Part shown: positions 1-5,355 of the stretch, piece after piece
Layout: every line of letters begins with the position of its first letter
Position numbering within the stretch: position 1 is the first letter of the stretch
The notes under the pieces: model-generated
Told to the model about the DNA's origin: nothing
Databases searched by the model: none
Seen by the model: the letters and a program-made list of their open reading frames with translations, nothing else
Program-made: the position numbers and the translations under genes
Source of the DNA: Hyphomicrobiaceae bacterium
GTDB taxonomy: Bacteria > Pseudomonadota > Alphaproteobacteria > Rhizobiales > Hyphomicrobiaceae
Assembly: GCA_013214245.1 (NCBI GenBank)
Contig: JABSQE010000027.1
Location: forward strand, 1 to 5,355
DNA length: 5,355 nt
Direction of reading: 5' to 3'

Positions 1-636
1 ACCTTCGGAACCTATAAACAATTGTTTCATGTCATAGCCGGTATTATCTTTGTGTAACTTACCGAGGCCATGCCAAATTTCACCTTGCGGAAGCACTACC
101 TCGAGACCAAGAACTAGCGCCCTGACGTTACCATATCGTAAAACCTGAGTGCCGCCAGCATTAGTGGACAGGTTGCCCCCAATCTGACACGAGCCTTCAG
201 CTCCCAAACTTAGTGGAAAAAGGCGATTATGGTCACCAGCAATCTGCTGGATCTGTTGAAGGACAACACCAGCTTCAACGGTCACTGTGTCATTCTCAGT
301 GTCAATGTCGCGGACTTTGTTTAAACGTGAGGTAGATAAAATTATCTCACCCATACCGCTACGTGGTTGGCAACCGCCAGTTAATCCAGTGTTACCACCT
401 TGTGGAATTATTGCTATACCAATCTTTGCACACAGTTTTACAATATCAGCAACTTCTTCGGTGCTTTGAGGCCGCAACACGAGAGGAACGCTACCTATGA
501 AGTCATCACGCCAACTTGTACAGTAAGGAAGTTTATCGTTTTCCTGATCAAGATAGCCAGCAGGGCCAACAATAGATTTTAACAGCGCAATTGCGTTGCT
601 ATCAATAGGGTTAGCTGTGTATGAAGGGACAATCAT
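1..636 (-). CDS. FAD-binding oxidoreductase, D-2-hydroxyglutarate dehydrogenase/GlcD-like (N-terminal part)
   Basis: The reverse strand reads open from ATG (complement of 634-636) for 212 codons and leaves the window at base 1, so the C-terminal half is missing. The protein belongs to the vanillyl-alcohol-oxidase/PCMH FAD superfamily. The flavin-binding loop PQGGNTGLTGG lies at residues 78-88, a second conserved block GSCQIGGNLSTNAGG at 148-162, and LRYGN then KDNTGYDMKQLFIGSEG at 166-212. These match bacterial relatives of D-2-hydroxyglutarate dehydrogenase, which oxidise a D-2-hydroxyacid to the 2-oxoacid and pass electrons to an acceptor, probably in the cytosol. The family is usually about 470 residues, so roughly 45% is seen. 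The start is secure: an in-frame TAG immediately precedes the ATG and AAAGGA lies six bases upstream. The gene is divergent from rsmC. The exact substrate (2-hydroxyglutarate, lactate or glycolate) cannot be fixed without the C-terminal substrate domain. Family call is firm; substrate is inference. Confidence 0.93.
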   Translation of the reverse strand, partial: MIVPSYTANPIDSNAIALLKSIVGPAGYLDQENDKLPYCTSWRDDFIGSVPLVLRPQSTEEVADIVKLCAKIGIAIIPQGGNTGLTGGCQPRSGMGEIILSTSRLNKVRDIDTENDTVTVEAGVVLQQIQQIAGDHNRLFPLSLGAEGSCQIGGNLSTNAGGTQVLRYGNVRALVLGLEVVLPQGEIWHGLGKLHKDNTGYDMKQLFIGSEG

Positions 637-642
637 CTAATA

Positions 643-648
643 TCCTTT
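643..648 (-). promoter_or_regulatory. Ribosome binding site of the FAD oxidoreductase gene
   Basis: On the reverse strand this reads AAAGGA, six bases before the ATG at 636. It is a good Shine-Dalgarno match and, with the in-frame TAG at 639-637, fixes the start codon. Confidence 0.7.
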
Positions 649-911
649 GTTATCTTACACATAAGTCAATGAATTTCTTCGCATCGATTTGATAGCACTA
701 AGCTCCTCGCGTAGAGCAGCAACAACTAACGGTAATGTGAGTTGCTCAGACTATATAAACACCCTAGAATCATACAAGTTAAATTCTTATGCCCACTATT
801 CAAATTTAATAGAGCAAGACTGAGTAAATCTTTTCATGAGGGGCTTAGATGTAGTAAAAACAGTAAACCGCAAATTTATATTTTTAAATACAGACATGTT
901 TAATCTTCTGT

Positions 912-923
912 TTTATCGATAAA
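912..923. repeat. Perfect 12-base palindrome TTTATCGATAAA
   Basis: The two halves are exact reverse complements centred on TCGA. It lies about 300 bases from either flanking start codon, far from the candidate promoters. It could be an operator half-site pair or chance in AT-rich DNA; there is no T-run making it a terminator. Confidence 0.35.
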
Positions 924-1162
924 CGTAACACGTAATAGGTTCGACTCGCATTTCTATATTGTAAGTAACAAATGTTATTAATTTCAATAATAGCGACACG
1001 TGAACCAAAGCCTTACTGGAAGAATACGCGATTACTATTACTCTGATTTTTGCATAACAAGGTCTGTTCATAAATAATTATTATAATGCACAACTTGATT
1101 AATTAGCCTTCTATATAACTTACCGCATAAAGAATTTCCAAATTATGTCGGCACGTAGTTTT

Positions 1163-1190
1163 TTGTAAACAAGAGAGATTCTGCTAAAAG
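1163..1190 (+). promoter_or_regulatory. Candidate extended -10 promoter for rsmC-rsuA
   Basis: TTGTAA (1163-1168) is followed after 16 bases by TAAAAG (1185-1190), and the -10 box is preceded by TG plus one base (1182-1184), the extended -10 arrangement. Each hexamer matches the sigma-70 consensus at four of six positions. Transcription would begin near 1197, leaving a leader of about 28 bases that includes the AGG ribosome binding site. This is a pattern match only; the perfect TATAAT at 1082-1087 is a competitor but lacks a -35 box. Confidence 0.35.
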
Positions 1191-1215
1191 AAAAGCATTT
1201 TAAATTACATTATTT

Positions 1216-1218
1216 AGG
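1216..1218 (+). promoter_or_regulatory. Ribosome binding site of rsmC
   Basis: A short AGG core lies six bases before the ATG at 1225, at proper spacing. It is weak but is the only candidate, and an in-frame TAA at 1201-1203 rules out an upstream ATG, GTG or TTG start. Confidence 0.5.
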
Positions 1219-1224
1219 TATATT

Positions 1225-2136
1225 ATGCCACAAAATCGTGCAATTTACGGTCAGCCATTTTTCACACTTCCTGATCAAACAAACAATCAATTGCAAATAT
1301 CCCCTCGTGTTCCAGGTGCAATTATGCTGGAAAATATAAACGCAAAGTCACTAGATAGTATTATTATACACGCGCCGGAAAACACACTAGAGCGTCAATA
1401 TGTGCTTGCCAGGAGCTTGTTTTCTGTCAAACCTTACGGTTCCATCCTCGCTTTTGCTTCAAAAACTAAGGGTGGTGCTCGCTTAGCAAAGGAGTTTGCT
1501 AAGTTTGGCTGCAACGTTGAGGTAAATCATCAGAGTCATTACAAAATCACAGCCTGTCAGCGACCAACTAAGGTCCAAAAATTAGATGCGGCAATAAATG
1601 CAGGATCACCACGATACGAGCACGGAATAGGTTTTTGGACGCAGCCAGGGCTATTTAGCTGGAACCGTATTGATCCTGCTAGCGCCTTACTGATTAGCAA
1701 CCTCCCGCCTCTTGAGGGTGTTGGAGCTGATCTTGGATGCGGCTATGGAATTCTAGCAAAATCTGTGTTGGGGACTGGGCTATGCAGAAAACTCATACTT
1801 ATTGATATCGATCGTCGAGCATTAGCTATGGCGGAGCGCAATGTCGGGCTTAGAGAAACGGAAACAATTTGGACAGATATTCGCCTGGCAAAAGATATGC
1901 CAACACAACTGGATTTCGTTATCACAAATCCACCATTCCACGAAAACGGTATCGAGGACCGAAAATTAGGATGTGCCTTCATCAATAAGGCTGCAGCTAT
2001 GTTAAAGCCAACCGGCATCTTATGGATAACAGCCAACCGACACCTACCTTACGAGAATTTGCTAAATGTGGCTTTCTCAAAGGTTATGCTGATCACTCAA
2101 AATCAATGGTACAAAGTATATAAAGCAAGTAAATGA
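1225..2136 (+). CDS. rsmC: 16S rRNA (guanine-N2-)-methyltransferase, RsmC-like
   Basis: The 303-residue protein is a class I SAM-dependent methyltransferase. In E. coli RsmC methylates N2 of G1207 in 16S rRNA of the assembled 30S subunit. Two lobes are visible: an N-terminal degenerate methyltransferase-like lobe (about residues 1-115, with VPGAIMLENI and TLERQYVLARSL) and a C-terminal catalytic lobe. The latter shows the lead-in GIGFWTQPGLFSWNRID (134-150), SAM-binding motif I ADLGCGYG (168-175), the acidic end of motif II at LIDID (192-196), and the N2-methyltransferase signature TNPPFHENG (234-242) with NPPF at 235-238. The C-terminus WYKVYKASK resembles the FKVYRA end of E. coli RsmC. E. 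coli RsmC is 343 residues; the shorter N-lobe agrees with alphaproteobacterial relatives as I remember them. The TGA stop overlaps the ATG of rsuA. All expected catalytic motifs are intact. A related activity such as RlmG (23S G1835) is possible but fits less well. Confidence 0.9.
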   Translation: MPQNRAIYGQPFFTLPDQTNNQLQISPRVPGAIMLENINAKSLDSIIIHAPENTLERQYVLARSLFSVKPYGSILAFASKTKGGARLAKEFAKFGCNVEVNHQSHYKITACQRPTKVQKLDAAINAGSPRYEHGIGFWTQPGLFSWNRIDPASALLISNLPPLEGVGADLGCGYGILAKSVLGTGLCRKLILIDIDRRALAMAERNVGLRETETIWTDIRLAKDMPTQLDFVITNPPFHENGIEDRKLGCAFINKAAAMLKPTGILWITANRHLPYENLLNVAFSKVMLITQNQWYKVYKASK

Positions 2137-3032
2137 ACAAACCAAAGATGTCACTGCACCCATCAATCCGCGCAGATCGTTTAATCAGCAATCTTGGTTA
2201 TGGAACACGAAAAGATGTCCACGCTCTTGCGTTATCCGGTCAAATTCACCTTGATGGAATGCCACTTAAGGACGTAACTCGTAAAATTTTTTTAGAAAAC
2301 GATCTTCCTGAACGCCTTACAATTGCTGGCAAGAAAATGGACCCGCTTCCGGGACTAGTTCTAATCATGAATAAGCCAACAGGAATGACATGCAGCCATA
2401 AAGATACAGGGGCTTTGGTTTATGATCTGCTACCCTCCCGTTGGCGAGCACGCAAATTAAAAATTGTGACAGTCGGTCGTCTAGATAAACATACATCCGG
2501 CTTGTTGCTATTGACCGACAACGGAGTTCTAACCCACAGGATCACTGCACCGAGGTCTAAAATAGCAAAACGTTACCGTGTTGTATTAGAACATCCTCTT
2601 CGTGGAGATGAGGGCGAGATATTTGCATCAGGGCGCCTCGTATTAACAGGAGATAAAACACCATTGCTACCAGCGGTATTAGAGATTGCAAATGATAAGA
2701 GCGCGAACACATTCAACGTTACTAAACAAATCATGTCCAGGTTAGTAGCGTTTGTAACTATTTATGAGGGTCGTAATCATCAAGTTCGCCGCATGTTTGC
2801 CGCCGTGGGTAATCATGTCGTATCCCTTCATAGAGATAGAGTGGGTGGATTGCACCTGCAAAACGACATGCCATTGGGTACTTATCGATTGCTTGATAAC
2901 AATTGTACTTCGTCTATTTTCGACGATACTTTCTCTTCACATAATAAATGTACCTACTATCTAAGCAACTCTAAAGCTTTTCGAGTATTCAGCCCGGATA
3001 CTCCAATGCCAATTGGTAGTGAATCTGGGTAA
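2133..3032 (+). CDS. rsuA: 16S rRNA pseudouridine(516) synthase, RsuA family, with C-terminal tail
   Basis: The 299-residue protein converts one uridine in 16S rRNA to pseudouridine (U516 in E. coli). An S4-like RNA-binding domain occupies about residues 11-65 (RADRLISNLGYGTRKDV). The catalytic domain starts at LVLIMNKPTGMTC (75-87) and carries GRLDKHTSGLLLLTDNG (115-131) with catalytic Asp118. It continues with THRITAPR (134-141), conserved Tyr148, and EGRNHQVRRMFAAVGNHVV (212-230). The HRDRVGGL block (233-240) matches RsuA rather than RluB/E/F. The family normally ends shortly after the GxYRLL block (249-254); here about 45 residues rich in Ser, Thr and Asn follow. There is also about 15 extra residues near 186-203 compared with E. 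coli RsuA. The ATG overlaps the rsmC stop as ATGA and no clear Shine-Dalgarno precedes it, so translation is probably coupled to rsmC. Catalytic residues are intact, so it is likely active. Confidence 0.92.
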   Translation: MNKPKMSLHPSIRADRLISNLGYGTRKDVHALALSGQIHLDGMPLKDVTRKIFLENDLPERLTIAGKKMDPLPGLVLIMNKPTGMTCSHKDTGALVYDLLPSRWRARKLKIVTVGRLDKHTSGLLLLTDNGVLTHRITAPRSKIAKRYRVVLEHPLRGDEGEIFASGRLVLTGDKTPLLPAVLEIANDKSANTFNVTKQIMSRLVAFVTIYEGRNHQVRRMFAAVGNHVVSLHRDRVGGLHLQNDMPLGTYRLLDNNCTSSIFDDTFSSHNKCTYYLSNSKAFRVFSPDTPMPIGSESG

Positions 3033-3040
3033 GCTTACCC
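3027..3040. repeat. Perfect 14-base palindrome over the rsuA stop codon
   Basis: GGGTAAGCTTACCC is its own reverse complement and includes the rsuA TAA (3030-3032). As RNA it could form a 5-bp stem with a 4-base loop. The following bases TCATTAAGTT are not a U-run, so it is a poor intrinsic terminator. A chance origin is quite possible. Confidence 0.35.
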
Positions 3041-3074
3041 TCATTAAGTTGTCAAAGGAAATAAACGGGTTATG

Positions 3075-3103
3075 TTGACAGTTACACGCAACAAAGCATA
3101 TCT
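3075..3103 (+). promoter_or_regulatory. valS: Candidate sigma-70 promoter for valS
   Basis: A perfect -35 hexamer TTGACA (3075-3080) lies 62 bases before the valS ATG. At the ideal 17-base spacing the -10 position reads ATATCT (3098-3103), and shifted by one base TATCTC, both poor matches to TATAAT. The 109-base gap after rsuA and the strong -35 box make independent transcription of valS plausible, but read-through from rsuA is not excluded because no good terminator separates them. Confidence 0.35.
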
Positions 3104-3141
3104 CTATCTTTAATAATTAGAAATGCCAACTTTGGGCTCCG

Positions 3142-5355
3142 ATGTTAGATAAAACTTACCAGCCAACCGAAATAGAAACGCGAATTTACACTAAATGGGA
3201 ACAAACAGGTGTTTTTGTCGCAGGTCGCATGGACTGCAAGAACGCAGTTCCCTATACGATTGTAATTCCACCTCCGAATGTAACCGGCTCGTTACATATA
3301 GGGCATGCGCTCAACAGCACATTGCAAGATGTATTATGCCGCTTTGAGCGAATGCGTGGCCGTGATGTTCTTTGGCAGCCTGGTACAGACCATGCTGGCA
3401 TTGCAACACAGATGGTAGTAACTCGGCAGCTAGCTGAAAAGCAAATTGATTGTCGGTCATTAAGTCGTGAAGAATTTCTAAAAGAAGTCTGGAATTGGAA
3501 AAATCGTTACGGTGAACAGATAGTAAATCAATTAAAACGTATTGGCGTATCATGCGATTGGTCTCGTGAGCGCTTCACAATGGATGCGGGTCTATCTCAA
3601 GCCGTGATCAAAGTTTTTGTAGACCTTTATAACGATGGATTGATTTATAAGGATAAACGTCTTGTGAATTGGGATCCGGAATTCGAATCAGCTGTCTCCG
3701 ATTTAGAAGTCGAGTTGCGAAACCATACCGGAACGTTTAAATGGGCTGTTGATGATTTGGACAACGAGTGCCAGTCCAAAGCGTTAGACGCTGCAGCATT
3801 CAACAAGATTCTTGATTACGATCTCAACGGGCACATGTACTATTTACGCTATCCCTTTGCTGACATGGAATTTGATCCCGGCGACCCAAATACATTCTTA
3901 GTTATTGGAACAACGCGGCCAGAAACACTATTTGGTGATACAGGAGTTGCAGTACATCCAAAAAACCAGAAACTTTGTCATTTGATAGGCATGAAATTGT
4001 CCCTACCACTTACAGATCGCACTATTCGTATTGTGGGAGATACCTATGCTGACCCTGAGAAAGGTACAGGCGCCGTAAAGATCACACCAGCTCATGATTT
4101 TAACGATTGGGAAGTCGGCAAACGAACTAAATTAAATGTCATCAATATTCTTGACAGCAAAGGTCGCCTTAATCACAACGTTCAATCAAATTATAGGAAT
4201 TTAGATCGCCTAGAAGCACGAAAAAAAATAGTTGCCGATTTAGCCGCGTCTAAAATGCTGGAAAAAATTGAACCTCATACCCATGCTGTACCTCATGCAC
4301 AGCGCGGGGGCGCAGTCATCGAACCTTGGCTTACAAAACAGTGGTATGTCGACGCTAAAAAACTGGCAAAACCCGCGTTGGAAGCGGTTCGGCAGGGAAA
4401 AACTAAGTTTCACCCAAAGAAGTATGCAGCTGATTACTTTCGTTGGCTGGAGAACATTCAGCCCTGGTGTATTTCGAGACAGTTGTGGTGGGGACATCAA
4501 ATCCCCGCATGGTACGGACCAGACGGTAAAATTTTCGTGGCTCTAAGTGAGGAAAGTGCCCACAGTAATGCCCGAAACCATTATGGAAAGCAAGTAGTAT
4601 TAAAGCGTGATGAAGACGTTCTGGATACATGGTTCTCTTCTGGTCTCTGGGCCTTCTCGACACTAGGATGGCCAAACGAGACACCTGAAATAGTGAGGCG
4701 GTATTACCCTACAAGTTGCCTAGTTACTGCTTTCGATATAATTTTCTTTTGGGTTGCACGAATGATGATGCAATCACTTTACGCAATAGGGGATGTTCCA
4801 TTTCGTGATGTATACATTCACGGTTTAGTACGGGATGAAAAAGGCCGTAAAATGTCAAAATCTATTGGCAACATTATCGATCCTCTTGAGCTCATCGACC
4901 AATATGGTGCAGACGCTTTGCGCTTTACTCTAGCGTCTTTGGCTACGCAGGGCCGCGATGTCAAGCTAACAAAGCATCGGGTAGAAGGATATCGAAATTT
5001 TGCAACAAAACTGTGGAATGCTGCCCGTTTTGCAGAAATGAACGAATGTGTTGTAGTGGAGGATTTTTCACCGAAGTCAGCATCGCACTCTATCAATCAG
5101 TGGATTGCAGGGGAGACAGAACGTATTGTAAAATCTGTGACTGCAGCTCTAGAGGCTTATCGCTTTAACGATGCCGCAAGTGAAGTTTACGACTTCGTTT
5201 GGGGAGTGTTTTGTGATTGGTATCTTGAGTTGATAAAGCCTATTTTGAATGGAGATAACACAGAATGGATAGTAGAAACACGTGCAATGACGGCTTGGGT
5301 ACGCGATGAAATTCTTAAAATGCTTCATCCTTTTATGCCATTTATTACTGAAGAA
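3142..5355 (+). CDS. valS: Valyl-tRNA synthetase (N-terminal 738 residues, open at right edge)
   Basis: This cytosolic class Ia synthetase joins valine to tRNA-Val and hydrolyses mischarged Thr-tRNA-Val. The frame is open to the window end; the family is about 880-950 residues, so the anticodon domain end and C-terminal coiled coil are missing. Visible in order: PPPNVTGSLHIGHALN with HIGH at residues 52-55, LVNWDP (174-179), the CP1 editing domain with GTTRPET (256-262) and TPAHDFNDWEVGKR (315-328), WCISRQLWWGH (442-452), DTWFSSGLW (495-503), KMSKS (570-574) and YGADALRFT. The anticodon-binding helical domain begins near residue 650 (NQWIAGETERI), and the last residues HPFMPFITEE match the conserved HP(I/F)(I/M)PFITE block. 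The ATG is the only possible start after the in-frame TAG at 3118-3120, and MLDKTYQPTEIE fits the family N-terminus. No clear Shine-Dalgarno is seen. About 33 residues are added before the editing domain relative to E. coli, and the long E. coli insert after KMSKS is absent. Confidence 0.97.
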   Translation, partial: MLDKTYQPTEIETRIYTKWEQTGVFVAGRMDCKNAVPYTIVIPPPNVTGSLHIGHALNSTLQDVLCRFERMRGRDVLWQPGTDHAGIATQMVVTRQLAEKQIDCRSLSREEFLKEVWNWKNRYGEQIVNQLKRIGVSCDWSRERFTMDAGLSQAVIKVFVDLYNDGLIYKDKRLVNWDPEFESAVSDLEVELRNHTGTFKWAVDDLDNECQSKALDAAAFNKILDYDLNGHMYYLRYPFADMEFDPGDPNTFLVIGTTRPETLFGDTGVAVHPKNQKLCHLIGMKLSLPLTDRTIRIVGDTYADPEKGTGAVKITPAHDFNDWEVGKRTKLNVINILDSKGRLNHNVQSNYRNLDRLEARKKIVADLAASKMLEKIEPHTHAVPHAQRGGAVIEPWLTKQWYVDAKKLAKPALEAVRQGKTKFHPKKYAADYFRWLENIQPWCISRQLWWGHQIPAWYGPDGKIFVALSEESAHSNARNHYGKQVVLKRDEDVLDTWFSSGLWAFSTLGWPNETPEIVRRYYPTSCLVTAFDIIFFWVARMMMQSLYAIGDVPFRDVYIHGLVRDEKGRKMSKSIGNIIDPLELIDQYGADALRFTLASLATQGRDVKLTKHRVEGYRNFATKLWNAARFAEMNECVVVEDFSPKSASHSINQWIAGETERIVKSVTAALEAYRFNDAASEVYDFVWGVFCDWYLELIKPILNGDNTEWIVETRAMTAWVRDEILKMLHPFMPFITEE

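Larger units (their letters stand above)
637..1224. other. Long AT-rich divergent intergenic region without a recognisable gene
   Basis: This is 588 bases between the divergent starts of the FAD oxidoreductase gene and rsmC. I see no open frame longer than about 60 codons wholly inside it, no tRNA cloverleaf and no tandem repeat array. Base composition is visibly more AT-rich than the flanking genes (about 28% G+C by hand count in 841-900). It holds the two ribosome binding sites, a candidate promoter for rsmC (1163-1190), a perfect TATAAT hexamer at 1082-1087 without a matching -35 box, a 12-base palindrome TTTATCGATAAA at 912-923, and a loose inverted repeat AGCAAC/GTTGCT at 718-723 and 741-746. 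On the reverse strand TATAGT (complement of 750-755) is a weak -10 candidate for the leftward gene. The region could be eroded remains of a lost gene or unusually long regulatory DNA; I cannot tell which. Confidence 0.75.

Noticed and set aside
287..582. Two overlapping plus-strand 60-codon frames
   Set aside because: They lie antisense to the strongly conserved FAD oxidoreductase and resemble no family; they are shadow frames.
718..746. Inverted repeat AGCAAC/GTTGCT as a terminator
   Set aside because: The 6-bp stem has a loop of 17 bases and no T-run follows on either strand; it also lies upstream of the leftward gene, where a terminator would make little sense.
937..951. A tRNA T-arm-like string, GGTTCGACTC
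   Set aside because: Only three of five stem pairs form, and no acceptor stem, anticodon arm or CCA end can be placed around it, so a tRNA or tmRNA is not supported.
637..1224. Insertion sequence, CRISPR or phage attachment remains in the gap
   Set aside because: No terminal inverted repeats, direct target duplications, regularly spaced repeats or transposase fragments could be seen.
1743..2036. Minus-strand 97-codon frame
   Set aside because: It lies wholly antisense to the catalytic domain of RsmC, whose motifs are intact, and has no recognisable domain.
2764..2964. Plus-strand 66-codon frame inside rsuA
   Set aside because: It is an out-of-frame reading of the conserved RsuA C-terminal core and has no signal of its own.
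3311..5096. Several 80-93 codon frames, mostly minus strand, within valS
   Set aside because: All overlap the uninterrupted and highly conserved valS frame and show no family resemblance.

Overview
The window reads as a conventional stretch of chromosome from an AT-leaning alphaproteobacterium. The protein family signatures point there: the RsmC-type N-terminus, the compact ValS catalytic core around KMSKS, and the FAD oxidoreductase are all close to alphaproteobacterial forms as I remember them. Coding DNA is moderately AT-rich, and the main intergenic gap is much more so. The gap length and some loose extra segments inside otherwise conserved proteins would fit a genome in early or moderate reduction, such as a host-associated lineage. 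AT-rich tunicate symbionts of the Endolissoclinum type are one possibility, but this is inference from a small window.

Layout. Positions 1-636 (minus strand) hold the N-terminal 212 codons of a D-2-hydroxyglutarate dehydrogenase/GlcD-like FAD oxidoreductase that runs off the left edge. Positions 637-1224 are a 588-base, AT-rich divergent intergenic region with no recognisable gene. It holds a ribosome binding site at each end, a candidate extended -10 promoter for the rightward genes and some small inverted repeats. Positions 1225-2136 encode an RsmC-like 16S rRNA guanine-N2 methyltransferase. It overlaps by four bases (ATGA) the gene at 2133-3032 for an RsuA-type 16S rRNA pseudouridine synthase. 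A 109-base gap with a TTGACA-type promoter candidate and a 14-base perfect palindrome leads into valS, which starts at 3142 and is open at the right edge (738 codons present).

How the genes work together. rsmC and rsuA are almost certainly co-translated and modify the same 16S rRNA, so they form a small 30S-modification operon. ValS charges tRNA-Val, so the rightward genes all serve translation. The divergent FAD oxidoreductase belongs to 2-hydroxyacid metabolism and has no evident functional tie to them.

I found no mobile element, CRISPR array, RNA gene, toxin-antitoxin pair, defence system or biosynthetic cluster. The points most worth a second look are a roughly 45-residue C-terminal tail and an internal insert in RsuA, a roughly 33-residue insert in ValS before the editing domain, and the long AT-rich gap. 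No exotic new system is supported by what can be seen.
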